Shown: positions 42,313 to 50,877, counted from the first letter of the stretch. The stretch: 64,000 bases of DNA from Fimbriimonas planktonicus (GCA_965234685.1 OZ248539.1:1054001-1118000), one strand, 5' to 3'. Notes: generated from the sequence alone by a model not told the origin. Numbers and translations are program-made.

Positions 42313-42713
42313 GAATCTTTAGTTTTATGACGAGTTTGAATTTGGGCAAGTTGCAGCAAGCCGTTTCCCAATTGCTTCCAGGCCAACTGTCCTCACGTTC
42401 AGTCGCAGTGCGTCTCTTCAAGTCCTCATCCTCAACGTCCACACGGTCGTTCCGCCGAGCAAATCTTCAAAATCACTGGTTGACTTTCTGCCGCGCCAGC
42501 TCCTATCACAATGTGGTTCCAAGCTGCAACACAAGGCCACCCAAAGCCACGCAGGGCAATGCAAAGCGCCCCCGGTTGAACCTAAACCGAGGTGTAAGTA
42601 ATTAATCCGCCTGGAGGGGAACGTTAATTACACTAGGAACTCAAAGCAAATCAGAGCCAAGCAAGGCCACACAAAGCGCGAAGCACAGAGCGCGAAGCTC
42701 AAGGCGCCGCCCC
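42313..42713. other. Intergenic region with several short repeats
   Basis: This 400-base gap has no credible gene. It contains one copy of the dispersed palindrome (42598-42631), a repeated 15-mer CAAGGCCACMCAAAG at 42532-42546 and 42662-42676, and a 14-bp tandem duplication starting GCGCGAAGC at 42676 and 42690. The composition is rich in CA and AG dinucleotides. It separates the accessory cluster from leuA. Confidence 0.6.
42598..42631 (-). repeat. Dispersed palindromic repeat, copy 1
   Basis: Perfect terminal inverted repeats GTAATTAA and TTAATTAC flank an 18-base GC-rich centre. Read on the minus strand it contains ATTAACGTTCCCC, then CAGGC, then GATTAATTAC, nearly identical to the plus-strand sequence at 55372-55410. 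Confidence 0.8.
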
Positions 42714-43856
42714 TCAGGCCACCAAAACGCGAAGATCATCCTCGTTCACTTCGCTCTTCGAGTCCGCGACCTTGATGAAGTTCGCGTAGATCTCCTCGAA
42801 CCGCTCGTCGCTGAAGCTGTAACCAAGCTCGGCAAGGCGGTGCTTCAGCCCATGCCGGCCGCTCTTGGATGTCAGGATGATCTCGCTCTTCTCGGCACCG
42901 ACCAGCTTCGGATCGATGATCTCGTAGGTCGAACGTTCCTTCAGAACGCCGTCTTGGTGAATGCCGCTGCTGTGGGCGTAGGCGTTGGCGCCGACAATCG
43001 CCTTGTTCCGCTGAACCACCATGCCCGAAAGGCGGGAGACCATTCGAGAGGTCGGAAGAAGCTGCGTCGTGTCGATTCCGGTCGAAGTGCCAAATTTGTC
43101 GTTGCGAATGTAAAGCGCCATCACAACCTCCTCTAGGGAAGTGTTGCCCGCGCGCTCGCCGATGCCGTTGACTGTGACCTCGACCTGCCGGGCCCCCGCC
43201 ATCACTCCGGCCAAAGTGTTCGCCGTCGCCATGCCAAGGTCGTTGTGGCAGTGACAAGAGAACACCGCCTTGTCGCTGTTCGGAACGTTCTCGATGATCC
43301 CCTTGATCAGGTGGTAGTACTCGTTGGGATAGGTAAACCCGGTCGTGTCCGGAACGTTAATCGTCGTCGCTCCGGCCTTGATGACCTCCTCTACGACTTT
43401 ATAAACGTAAGACAAATCGGCCCGGCCCGAGTCTTCCATGAAGTACTCAACGTCGTCCGTAAACTGCCGCGCCCACTTGACCGCCTGCACGCCGGTAGCC
43501 AACGCCTCCTCTCGGGTCATTCGCAGCTTGTGCTGAAGGTGGTTCTCGCTCACGCCAAGTCCGGTATGAATCCGCCGCCGCTCTGCCGGAGCCAATGCCT
43601 CGGCCGCAACTTCGATGTCCTTCTGCCGTGCCCGCGTCAAGCCGCAAATCGTAACGCCCTTAAGCTGCTTTGCAAGCTGATTCACGCTCTCAAAATCGCC
43701 GGGGCTCGAAATCGGGAAGCCCGCCTCGATGATGTCAACGCCCAGCGAAACGAGCTGCTGCCCGATTTCCAGCTTGTCGGCCAGCGAAAGTCGAACGCCC
43801 GGACTCTGCTCCCCATCGCGCAACGTCGTATCAAACACCAGCACGCGGTCACTCAT
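42714..43856 (-). CDS. leuA: 2-isopropylmalate synthase catalytic region, lacking the regulatory domain
   Basis: The start is the ATG at 43856 (380 residues). VLVFDTTLRDGEQSPG, the metal-binding FSCHCHNDLGMATAN and GIGERAGNTSLEEVVMAL are typical of LeuA, and HQDGVLKERSTYEIIDP matches its subdomain. Usual LeuA is about 510 residues; this one ends (NEDDLRVLVA) where the C-terminal leucine-binding domain would begin. It may therefore be insensitive to leucine, or be a related isopropylmalate/homocitrate-type synthase. No leuBCD genes are nearby. The DNA after the stop is repeat-rich and non-coding. Confidence 0.88.
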   Translation of the reverse strand: MSDRVLVFDTTLRDGEQSPGVRLSLADKLEIGQQLVSLGVDIIEAGFPISSPGDFESVNQLAKQLKGVTICGLTRARQKDIEVAAEALAPAERRRIHTGLGVSENHLQHKLRMTREEALATGVQAVKWARQFTDDVEYFMEDSGRADLSYVYKVVEEVIKAGATTINVPDTTGFTYPNEYYHLIKGIIENVPNSDKAVFSCHCHNDLGMATANTLAGVMAGARQVEVTVNGIGERAGNTSLEEVVMALYIRNDKFGTSTGIDTTQLLPTSRMVSRLSGMVVQRNKAIVGANAYAHSSGIHQDGVLKERSTYEIIDPKLVGAEKSEIILTSKSGRHGLKHRLAELGYSFSDERFEEIYANFIKVADSKSEVNEDDLRVLVA

Positions 43857-43862
43857 AACTGC

Positions 43863-43868
43863 ATTATG
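43863..43868 (-). promoter_or_regulatory. -10 box placed for a leaderless leuA start
   Basis: On the minus strand CATAAT is followed by six bases and the ATG at 43856, with no Shine-Dalgarno between. This is the same spacing as at other probable leaderless genes in the window. Confidence 0.5.
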
Positions 43869-43920
43869 TACGCGCCGGTCGAACCACGACCGAGCCCGTC
43901 GCGGTATATTTCGTTGGCGC

Positions 43921-44160
43921 ATGACTCACGTGACGATTAACCTAACCGGCGGACGGGAACACGTACAGGAAGCGATTCTCTGGCGGCTCTGCCGAGAGTT
44001 CAATGTAAAAGTGAACATCCAGAAGGCGAATGTGGATGTCGACTTCGGCTGGGTCCAAGTCGAACTCGAAGGCCCCGTCGAAGATATCCAGCGCGCAACC
44101 GCCTGGCTCATGACCACCGGCTTGCATGTTGAGGCGCTGCAGCGCGCCGTTGGTGCATAA
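43921..44160 (+). CDS. NIL-domain protein
   Basis: The 79-residue frame from the ATG at 43921 reads VTINLTGGREHVQEAILWRL, then VKVNIQKANVDVDFGWVQVELEG and VEDIQRATAWLMTTGLHVE. That is the ferredoxin-like NIL fold found at the end of methionine ABC transporter ATPases and as stand-alone small proteins. A role in sensing or binding a small ligand, possibly sulphur-related, is inferred from the family. A TATATT box stands 10 bases upstream. It is divergent from leuA. Confidence 0.85.
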   Translation: MTHVTINLTGGREHVQEAILWRLCREFNVKVNIQKANVDVDFGWVQVELEGPVEDIQRATAWLMTTGLHVEALQRAVGA

Positions 44161-44165
44161 GCCCC

Positions 44166-45050
44166 GTGTCTGGCCCTCCGGACGATTTCGAGGCGTTCTG
44201 GCACCGCACCGTCGCAGAAGCGTTTGCGGCCCCGCTTGACTACCATCGCAACCCGCAAGACGAGCGCATGCGCGAATCGCATGTGGTTGAAAAGCTGGAG
44301 TTCCGTGGCATCAATGGCGAAACCCTCTACGGCTGGATCGCCCACCCGCACGGCGCAAGGCGCCTACCCGGATTCGTTTGGATTCCGCCTTACGGTCGCG
44401 AGTCAAAGCTCCCGGATGATTACGGCACTAGGGAAGGCTTCACCAGTCTCAGCTTCAATTTCTTCGGCGAAAGTGCCTTCCATCAGGAAAAGTACGTCCC
44501 CTCCCGCGGCTACTTCGCCCAAGGCGCCGAGCTTCCCGAAACCTGGGTCTTCCGCCAAATGTTCCAGAACTCGGTCATCGCGTCTCGAGTACTTCAAGCT
44601 CAAATCGAAGCCGACGAAGACCGTATCGGCGTCATGGGAATGTCCCAAGGCGCTGGCATCACCCTCTGGAACGCCGCCTGGAACCCCATCGTCCGCGCCG
44701 CGTGCGCCGACATGCCGTTCCTAGGAAAGGTCCCCAGCACCCTAGTAGGCCACGTTTACCGCTATCCGCTCAAAGAACTCACCGACTTCATGGCCGAGCT
44801 CCCAATGGGCGAGGCGCGAATCCTGAACACGGTCTCCTACTTCGACACCGCCACCCACGCCGCATTCTCCAAAGTCCCGACCCACGTTTCCCTCGGCCTC
44901 AAAGACCCGGCATGTAAACCAGATTCGGTTAGGGCCATCTTCGAAGCCCTCCCCCAACCAAAAGAACTGTCCGTGCTCGACTGGGGCCACGACTGGCATC
45001 CTGAAATGATCTCCCAAAACGCCGCCTGGCTCCGCGAGCACCTTAAATGA
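44166..45050 (+). CDS. Acetyl xylan esterase-like alpha/beta hydrolase
   Basis: GTG at 44166 gives 294 residues. The AXE1/cephalosporin-deacetylase pattern is visible: FEAFWHRTVAEA at the N-terminus, FRGINGETLYGWIAHP, GFVWIPPYGRES, the nucleophile elbow GVMGMSQGAGITLW, SLGLKDPACKPDSV with the acidic residue, and the C-terminal His in WGHDWHP. It likely removes acetyl groups from carbohydrates. It follows the NIL gene by five bases and overlaps the GT4 gene by four. Confidence 0.87.
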   Translation: MSGPPDDFEAFWHRTVAEAFAAPLDYHRNPQDERMRESHVVEKLEFRGINGETLYGWIAHPHGARRLPGFVWIPPYGRESKLPDDYGTREGFTSLSFNFFGESAFHQEKYVPSRGYFAQGAELPETWVFRQMFQNSVIASRVLQAQIEADEDRIGVMGMSQGAGITLWNAAWNPIVRAACADMPFLGKVPSTLVGHVYRYPLKELTDFMAELPMGEARILNTVSYFDTATHAAFSKVPTHVSLGLKDPACKPDSVRAIFEALPQPKELSVLDWGHDWHPEMISQNAAWLREHLK

Positions 45051-46111
45051 AAGTCCTCCAAATCGCCAGCTCGCTGAACGATTGGGGCGGCATCGAGCGG
45101 TACGTGTCGTTTCTATCGAAGGGCTTACGCGACCACGGCCACGAAGTCACCATCGCGCGCACCGACGAGGGCAAGCTGGGCAAACGCGAACCGGGCGTCA
45201 ATATCGGGATCGAGCGAAAGCTGGACTTTCGAACTTTAGCGAAGTACCTTCGCCTCCTCTCCGACACCAAGTTCGACGTCGCCCACGTTCACTTCAGCCC
45301 CGATTTCGTAACCGCCGGCCTCGCCGTTCGAATGCGCAAAGTCCCGACCCGCGTAATGACACGCCATGTAGCGTTGCCTTGGAACCGCCGCAAAGCCCGC
45401 ATCTACAACCGCCTCTGGCCGAACATCATCCCGGTCTCCAACGCCGTCCGAAACGTGCTCGCCGAAAGCGGAATTCCGCCCGAGCGGATGATCGTCGCCA
45501 AAGCCGGTTCTCCTGAGCCAGTGTTTAATCGCTCGCGTGACGATGTCCGAACGGACCTAAGTTTTGGCTCTACCGGATTCTTTGCCGGATCGTTTAGCCG
45601 CCTCAACAAGGAAAAGGGAATCGATGTCTTCCTCCGCGCCATGCCCCGCGCCCAAGGAGTGCACGCCCTAATCTACGGCGAAGGCGCCTACGGCGAAGAA
45701 CTTGCGAAGCTGAGTTCCTTCATGCGCGTCGCGAACCAGGTGCACTTCATTGGCCGGGTAGAAGAAGTGGCTGACCACATGCGCGCGATGGACGTGGTCG
45801 TCATTCCGAGTGTTTGGGAAGAGGCGTTTCCCTACGCTGCCCTGGAAGCTCTCGCGGTGGGAACGCCCGTGATTGCGTCGAAGGTCGGCGGTATTCCCGA
45901 GATCGTTTCGGAAGGCGAAACTGGCTTCCTGTTCCAAGCCGGAAATCCAGAAGACCTTGCGCGTGCCCTGCTCGAAGCCCGATCCGACCCAGACCGGCTT
46001 GCCAGGATTGGTCGGAACGGCCAGGAACTGTTCTACGCCGAATACACAATTCCCAAGATGGCCGCCCGAATCGAAGCCGCTTATCTCAAGTTCGCTGAGT
46101 TGCCAGCCTGA
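45047..46111 (+). CDS. Glycosyltransferase family 4
   Basis: This 354-residue GT-B enzyme opens KVLQIASSLNDWGGIERYVSFLSKGL, has the domain-linking FAGSFSRLNKEKGIDVFLRAM and, in the donor domain, VIPSVWEEAFPYAALEALAVGTPVIASKVGGIPEIV with the EX7E pair. These features are diagnostic of GT4. It overlaps the esterase start-to-stop as ATGA, and its 3' end runs 26 bases into kdsA. A role in LPS or another envelope glycan fits the neighbourhood. Confidence 0.93.
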   Translation: MKVLQIASSLNDWGGIERYVSFLSKGLRDHGHEVTIARTDEGKLGKREPGVNIGIERKLDFRTLAKYLRLLSDTKFDVAHVHFSPDFVTAGLAVRMRKVPTRVMTRHVALPWNRRKARIYNRLWPNIIPVSNAVRNVLAESGIPPERMIVAKAGSPEPVFNRSRDDVRTDLSFGSTGFFAGSFSRLNKEKGIDVFLRAMPRAQGVHALIYGEGAYGEELAKLSSFMRVANQVHFIGRVEEVADHMRAMDVVVIPSVWEEAFPYAALEALAVGTPVIASKVGGIPEIVSEGETGFLFQAGNPEDLARALLEARSDPDRLARIGRNGQELFYAEYTIPKMAARIEAAYLKFAELPA

Positions 46112-46928
46112 TATCGCGAACCACGGTCAATAGCTCTCGCGCCTGATCAAGGGGCCACTGAGTCGCGGCATCGGACCAAGCGTTTTCTGGATCAGGATGA
46201 ACTTCGAGGAAGAGTGCGTCGATTCCAACGGCAACCGCCGCCCGCGTCATCGCCGGAATGCTTTCTCGGACGCCTCCGGTCGACGTTCCCGCCGCGCCGG
46301 GCCGCTGGGCCGAGTGCGTGGCGTCGAAACAAACCGGAACCCCAAAGCTCCGCATGATCTCAAGCCCGGGCATATCAACGATCAGCGTGTTGTAGCCAAA
46401 ACTGGTACCGCGCTCGGTCAGCATCTGGCCGTTTGCACCGGCCGCGCTAAGCTTGTCAACGATGTTCTTGGTGTCCCACGGGGCAAGGAACTGGCCCTTC
46501 TTCACATTCACCGGCTTGCCGGTTGCCGCCGCGGCTAACAGTAAATCCGTCTGGCGGCACAAGAACGCTGGAATTTGGAGCAGGTCAACGTGCTCCGCAA
46601 CTTCGGCCGCCTGTTCGGCGGTGTGAATGTCCGTCGTGACGGGAACGCTGAACTGCGCTTTGATTTGGTCTAGGGTTTGGAGTCCGACCTCAAAACCCAG
46701 TCCGCGCTTAGCGCTACCAGAGCTTCGGTTCGCTTTATCGACCGATGCCTTGAAGACGTAATTGAACCCAAGGTCTTCGCAGTGGCCAGCCATTTCCTCC
46801 GCGATCTGCTGGCATAACTCCAACGACTCGGCAAGACACGGCCCGGCGATGATCGTTAACCGATCACGTCCGACTTCAACTGGTCCGACGTTGAACGAAT
46901 TGACCGTACTCAGACCAGGCCAACCCAT
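46086..46928 (-). CDS. kdsA: 2-dehydro-3-deoxyphosphooctonate aldolase (Kdo-8-phosphate synthase)
   Basis: KdsA condenses arabinose 5-phosphate with PEP. The 280 residues include IAGPCLAES, FKASVDKANRSS, TTDIHTAEQAAEVAEHVDLLQ, IPAFLCRQTDLLLAAA and VNVKKGQFLAPWDTKN. The Cys in AGPC marks the metal-dependent class (as in Aquifex) rather than the metal-free E. coli type. The start overlaps sdhB by 19 bases. Together with kdsB (3855-4583) it implies Kdo-containing LPS. Confidence 0.96.
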   Translation of the reverse strand: MGWPGLSTVNSFNVGPVEVGRDRLTIIAGPCLAESLELCQQIAEEMAGHCEDLGFNYVFKASVDKANRSSGSAKRGLGFEVGLQTLDQIKAQFSVPVTTDIHTAEQAAEVAEHVDLLQIPAFLCRQTDLLLAAAATGKPVNVKKGQFLAPWDTKNIVDKLSAAGANGQMLTERGTSFGYNTLIVDMPGLEIMRSFGVPVCFDATHSAQRPGAAGTSTGGVRESIPAMTRAAVAVGIDALFLEVHPDPENAWSDAATQWPLDQARELLTVVRDIRLATQRT

Positions 46929-47692
46929 TTCTTGATCTTATAGATCGTCGTGTCCCGGTTCAACTGCGCAATCGCTCGAGTAAGTGGAACGCCCTTCGGG
47001 CAAACCTTGACGCAGTTCTGAGCGTTTCCGCAAGCGCTGAGGCCCTCTTCGGAGGTCAGGTAGTCCAGTCGCTCGTTCTCTAGAGACTTTCCGACTGGGT
47101 GCAGGTTGAACAAAAGTGCCTGACCAAGGGCAGCAGGTCCAACAAACGGCGACTTCTCGTTGACCTGTGGGCAAGCTTCAAGGCAGCAACCGCAGGACAT
47201 GCAGCGGGAAAGAGCGTATCGGAGCTGGCGGACGTTATCGTCCTGTGGAGCCGCGGCGCCGAGGTCGTAGGAGCCGTCAATCGGAACCCAGGCTTTCACC
47301 TTGATCAGGTTTTCGAACATCTTCGACCGGTCGACCACGAGGTCTCGCATCACCGGGAACTTCGACATTGGCTTGAGTTCTACGAAGAACTCGTCTCCCT
47401 GAACCTGCCCAACTTCTTCAATCAGGGCTGTGCATGCCTGACGAACGGTGCCATTGATGATCATCGTGCAAGATCCGCAGACCTCTTCAAGGCACGCGCC
47501 ATCCCAAGCGGGTGGGCTCACCGACTTTCCGTCGACCGTCTGTGGATTTTTCTGCACTTCCATCAGCGCGGAAATCACGTTCAACTTTTCGCGGAACGGA
47601 ATCACGAACTCTTCCCAGTGGGAGTTGCTTTTCTCGCCAGCCTGTCGAAGGACTTTAAGTCGGATTTTGGAAGCCGTAGCGGTCGCCGTCAT
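46910..47692 (-). CDS. sdhB: Succinate dehydrogenase/fumarate reductase iron-sulfur subunit
   Basis: The iron-sulfur subunit has a 2Fe-2S domain (CLEEVCGSC and a later Cys), a 4Fe-4S motif CMSCGCCLEAC and a 3Fe-4S/4Fe-4S motif CGNAQNCVKVCP. The ATG at 47692 has GAGGTG five bases upstream and is preferred; GTG at 47698 would add two residues. SdhB passes electrons from the flavoprotein to quinone. SdhA and the membrane subunits are not adjacent, which is unusual, and the preceding gene on this strand is a pseudopilin. Confidence 0.94.
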   Translation of the reverse strand: MTATATASKIRLKVLRQAGEKSNSHWEEFVIPFREKLNVISALMEVQKNPQTVDGKSVSPPAWDGACLEEVCGSCTMIINGTVRQACTALIEEVGQVQGDEFFVELKPMSKFPVMRDLVVDRSKMFENLIKVKAWVPIDGSYDLGAAAPQDDNVRQLRYALSRCMSCGCCLEACPQVNEKSPFVGPAALGQALLFNLHPVGKSLENERLDYLTSEEGLSACGNAQNCVKVCPKGVPLTRAIAQLNRDTTIYKIKKWVGLV

Positions 47693-47737
47693 ACTCACAC
47701 CTCATTCTACGCGGAACGATCGGATCCGATTGTCAGC

Positions 47738-47767
47738 CGCCCCTCGATCGCCATTGATCGAGGGGCG
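47738..47767 (-). terminator. Strong hairpin after the pseudopilin gene
   Basis: A perfect 12-bp stem (47738-47749 with 47756-47767, loop GCCATT) lies between the pseudopilin stop and sdhB. It lacks a long T-run on either strand, so it may be an incomplete terminator or a 3' stabiliser. Confidence 0.55.
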
Positions 47768-47776
47768 CTTTGCAAC

Positions 47777-48604
47777 TTACGGTCGTGGTTCGGCGAGCAG
47801 GTCAGGGATGCCGTTGAGGTCGTACGGCAGGTTGTAGCAAGCCTTGATCGCACCAGCACCAAAGAAAGTGTCAGGAGCAGTGCCTGGCAATGCGCCGTTC
47901 TTCTTGAATGCCTTTGCGTGGGCATCGGCGAAGTTGATGACGATGGTGTCGGTGTGTCGGGCTTTACCGGCGAAGTTCTGCGCGGCAAATGGACCGGCTG
48001 GCTGGTAGTAGCTCGGCACATCCGTTCGGCGGGCGAGAGGTACGTCCTCGTTCGGTCCACCCTGGCGAACGTACGCAGCCGAGTAGAACATCGGAACGTC
48101 GGACGGAGCGTTGAGTGAGCCTTCGTTTACAACCGTTTCGCCGAAGGTCGGCGGGACCGCAGGGTCTTCAAACAGGGCGAAGTTGATGCTGGTGCTGACC
48201 GTTTCAATCGCAGCGCCGTTGCCGGTGAACGGCACAAGCCCGAGTCCAGCAAGGACGGTTCGCCAGTTGATCGCCTTTGGATCGGCTGGGTCGGTGTAGA
48301 TTTCCTTGTTCTTGGTGTAGGGGAAAATCGCGTCGTAGATTGCATAGACCTGCGTTCCGCTGCCTGGGATAACAAATCCGTTCGGCGTTCCGATTCCATA
48401 AGCGCTTTGGGCAAAGGTGCCGTCGTAGTCGGTGTTGTACATGATCACCGCGGTCGCGTTTTGCTTGAGGTTGCTGAGAGCGGCGGTTTTCTTTGCGGCA
48501 GCTTTCGCCTGAGCGAAAACGGGGAAGAGGATGGCAGCCAGGATCGCAATGATGGCGATGACAACTAGCAGCTCAATAAGGGTGAAGGCTCGTTTTGTTG
48601 GCAT
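47777..48604 (-). CDS. Type IV pilin-like / pseudopilin protein with prepilin N-terminus
   Basis: From the ATG at 48604 the protein begins PTKRAFTLIELLVVIAIIAI, a class III signal with Ala rather than Gly before the Phe at the cleavage site. FPVFAQAKAAAKKTAALSNL and a MYNTDYDG segment follow, then a 200-residue Gly/Pro/Asn-rich globular domain ending with TDTIVINFADAHAKAF. Proteins of this architecture are abundant in Armatimonadota and planctomycetes and are secretion-type pseudopilins more often than main pilins. It fits with the three PilT motors at 14.5-17.9 kb. Confidence 0.9.
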   Translation of the reverse strand: MPTKRAFTLIELLVVIAIIAILAAILFPVFAQAKAAAKKTAALSNLKQNATAVIMYNTDYDGTFAQSAYGIGTPNGFVIPGSGTQVYAIYDAIFPYTKNKEIYTDPADPKAINWRTVLAGLGLVPFTGNGAAIETVSTSINFALFEDPAVPPTFGETVVNEGSLNAPSDVPMFYSAAYVRQGGPNEDVPLARRTDVPSYYQPAGPFAAQNFAGKARHTDTIVINFADAHAKAFKKNGALPGTAPDTFFGAGAIKACYNLPYDLNGIPDLLAEPRP

Positions 48605-48769
48605 AAGTGCATTCGGACGTGCCTTCCCGAGCGCGTGACCAGAGCCTACGTTCAAGGGACCACACTGTCCGCCTTAACCCCTCTAAGGTACCGAAAAAAT
48701 TAACGTTCTCTTAACACGAGACATTGCGGATCATTGCGCAATTGAGTTTGAATTGCTGGGTTAGCTTGG

Positions 48770-48775
48770 TAAGAT
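48770..48775 (+). promoter_or_regulatory. -10 box placed for a leaderless start, with -35
   Basis: TTGAAT (48748-48753), 16 bases, TAAGAT (48770-48775) and seven bases to the ATG at 48783. This is the best complete promoter among the probable leaderless genes. Confidence 0.55.
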
Positions 48776-48782
48776 TTGCCTG

Positions 48783-49532
48783 ATGTCGAGTGTGGTTTCG
48801 AAGTCTGAGCAATCCAGAGTGGAAATTTTAGGAATGCCGGTCGACCGTGTGACCATGTCGGAGACCATGGCACGGCTAGAAGAGTTCGTTTCCTCGGGCA
48901 GGCCGCACTTTGTCATCACCGCGGACGCCGCCGGAATCGTACAGGCCCAGTCCGACCAGGACTATCAGCTTCTGTATCGTCGTGCGGACCTCATCACTCC
49001 CGATAGCGCAGGCGTGCTGTGGGCGGCCAAGCGGCTCGGAAAGCCGATGTCCGAACGAGTGAGCGGCGTTGATATTGTTGATCGCGTATGTGCCCTCAGC
49101 GCGGACACGGGAGATAGCATCTTCTTCCTAGGTGCGGCTCCAGGCGTCGCTGAGCTTGCGGCCGAGAAAATGCGCCTCAAGTATCCAGGTTGCAACATCG
49201 TCGGAACCAGGAACGGCTACTTCCCGGCAGAGAGCGATCGCGTGGTGGCAGCAGAAATTGCCGAGCTTGATCCCGATTTTCTGTTCGTGGCCATGGGAAT
49301 TCCGCGGCAGGAGAAGTTCATTCTTGACACGATGCCGATTATCAAGGCACGCGTTTCGATTGGCGTCGGCGGCACGTTCGACGTATTCAGCGGCAAGGTA
49401 AAGCGTGCTCCGGTGATCATTCAAAAGCTCAAACTAGAATGGCTCTGGCGGACGCTTCAAAACCCATCAAAACTCAGTAAGACCAAACTGCTGCCGAAGT
49501 TCGTACTACTGGTGTTAAAGCAGAAGCGATGA
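48783..49532 (+). CDS. WecG/TagA/CpsF-family glycosyltransferase (GT26)
   Basis: The 249 residues match GT26: VEILGMPVDRVTMSETMARL, HFVITADAAGIVQAQ (with the catalytic Asp), ADLITPDSAGVLWAAKRLG, RVSGVDIVDRVCAL, IFFLGAAPGVAELAAEKM and GIPRQEKFILD. The C-terminal basic, hydrophobic region (LEWLWRTLQNPSKLSKTKLLPKFV) binds the membrane. GT26 enzymes add ManNAc-type sugars to lipid-linked acceptors in cell-wall or capsule synthesis. The stop overlaps the cobalamin adenosyltransferase gene as ATGA. Confidence 0.94.
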   Translation: MSSVVSKSEQSRVEILGMPVDRVTMSETMARLEEFVSSGRPHFVITADAAGIVQAQSDQDYQLLYRRADLITPDSAGVLWAAKRLGKPMSERVSGVDIVDRVCALSADTGDSIFFLGAAPGVAELAAEKMRLKYPGCNIVGTRNGYFPAESDRVVAAEIAELDPDFLFVAMGIPRQEKFILDTMPIIKARVSIGVGGTFDVFSGKVKRAPVIIQKLKLEWLWRTLQNPSKLSKTKLLPKFVLLVLKQKR

Positions 49533-50080
49533 AAATTTACACGCGCACCGGCGACACTGGCACAACGGGCCTCCTTGGGGGCGACCGGATTGCGAAAGAT
49601 TCACCACGCATCACCGCGATCGGTGAAGTGGATGAATTGAATGCAAGTCTTGGCGTCGCCATTGCGGCAAATCCGCCCAGCGAGATCGCCGGATGGATCA
49701 ACCGCATTCAGTCTCAACTGTTCGACATCGGCGCGGAGTTGGCTTGTCCAGTGGACAGCGACTACAAAATTGATCGCATCACTCCCGAGGACTCGGAAGA
49801 GTTGGAATCGGAGATCGATCAGATGGAATCCAAACTTGCCCAGCTTACGAACTTCATTCTTCCCGGAGGCACGGCGGCCAGCGCGAACTTGCACCTTTCT
49901 CGATCAATTTGCCGACGAGCAGAAAGGGCAGTTTTCAACTTGTCGCGATCTGAATCTGTTTCGACCGACCTAGTGACCTTCCTGAATCGTCTATCCGATT
50001 GGCTGTTCACCGCGGCGCGTGCTAGCAATGCCGCAGCCGGGGTGGCAGACGAAATCTGGTCACGAAGAGCCCGAAAATGA
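49529..50080 (+). CDS. Cob(I)yrinic acid a,c-diamide / cob(I)alamin adenosyltransferase, PduO type
   Basis: The 183 residues have the PduO signature: MKIYTRTGDTGTTGLLGG (ATP-binding), IGEVDELNASLGVAI, ILPGGTAASANLHL and SICRRAERAVFNLS, with LVTFLNRLSDWLFTAAR at the end. It transfers the adenosyl group from ATP to cobalamin. ATGA overlaps at both ends place it in a three-gene run. No B12-dependent enzyme is in view. Confidence 0.95.
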   Translation: MKIYTRTGDTGTTGLLGGDRIAKDSPRITAIGEVDELNASLGVAIAANPPSEIAGWINRIQSQLFDIGAELACPVDSDYKIDRITPEDSEELESEIDQMESKLAQLTNFILPGGTAASANLHLSRSICRRAERAVFNLSRSESVSTDLVTFLNRLSDWLFTAARASNAAAGVADEIWSRRARK

Positions 50081-50832
50081 ACTCCATCATCCTTTCGACG
50101 ATTCTTGTTTTAGCGGGTTCTCCTGCGCAGGCACCGGAGGTGACCGCGAGCAGCTTGATCTCCAAGATGCTGCTGAATTACAACAACGCGCGCTCGGCCC
50201 AGGGCCGCATTACTACAAAGCAATCGGCAAAGAACGTGACGGTCGAAACGCTGACCGAAATAGCCATTCAACAGACGGCTCGGCTGCTCATTCGCCAGAC
50301 GAGAACAGGGACAGATGGCGGACGATTTGTTGCCATTGCCGACGGCGAGTACTTTGCTTATGACAAGCCAAAGGGTGTTCTTGGCAAACCACGGTTTGTC
50401 GAACCACAGTTCAACTACGGGCGACCGATGACCCTTCGCGAGGTCTACATGGTTGTGTCAGGAACCTTTGCAGAGAAGAGTCCACCTCTTGACATCATCA
50501 TCAGTCGTCGAGACGACCTCGAAAGCCTGCGCAACAAGTGGGGAAAGAAGTTTGAAATCTCCGGTAAGGCGGAAATCCGAGGTCAAAGTGTGTACGTGGT
50601 GCGAGGCAGCTTCCTTCCGTTCGCGGAACTGCGAAACTCTGTGGGCGAAAAGCCGCAAGGAGTCGTAGAACTGAGCATCACCGAGGATGGACAACTGCTT
50701 AAGTACGTTGAGCTGGCGAATTATGTGGTCCCCTCAGCGGCCCAAGAGCTGATCGCGGTACGGACCGAGTGGGACTTGGACATCAAGCTGAACGGTGAAA
50801 TCGACTCGGCGATATTTGGTCCGGTCCGATAG
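50077..50832 (+). CDS. Exported protein of unknown function, LolA/DUF2092-like organisation
   Basis: This 251-residue protein has a signal peptide (IILSTILVLAGSPAQA). An all-beta-looking mature domain begins with a helical SSLISKMLLNYNNARSAQGRI segment, as in LolA-fold proteins, and contains VELSITEDGQLLKYVELANY. It resembles small periplasmic lipid- or lipoprotein-carrier-fold proteins by architecture only. It is translationally coupled to the preceding gene. Confidence 0.7.
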   Translation: MNSIILSTILVLAGSPAQAPEVTASSLISKMLLNYNNARSAQGRITTKQSAKNVTVETLTEIAIQQTARLLIRQTRTGTDGGRFVAIADGEYFAYDKPKGVLGKPRFVEPQFNYGRPMTLREVYMVVSGTFAEKSPPLDIIISRRDDLESLRNKWGKKFEISGKAEIRGQSVYVVRGSFLPFAELRNSVGEKPQGVVELSITEDGQLLKYVELANYVVPSAAQELIAVRTEWDLDIKLNGEIDSAIFGPVR

Positions 50833-50877
50833 GCCGGTCAAGAATTGTTTGACGTGCCGAAAAAATACATTTTTGGG

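Noticed and set aside
42313..42713. Frameshifted LeuA regulatory domain after the leuA stop
   Set aside because: No frame on the minus strand downstream of the stop resembles the regulatory domain; the DNA is repeat-rich and non-coding.
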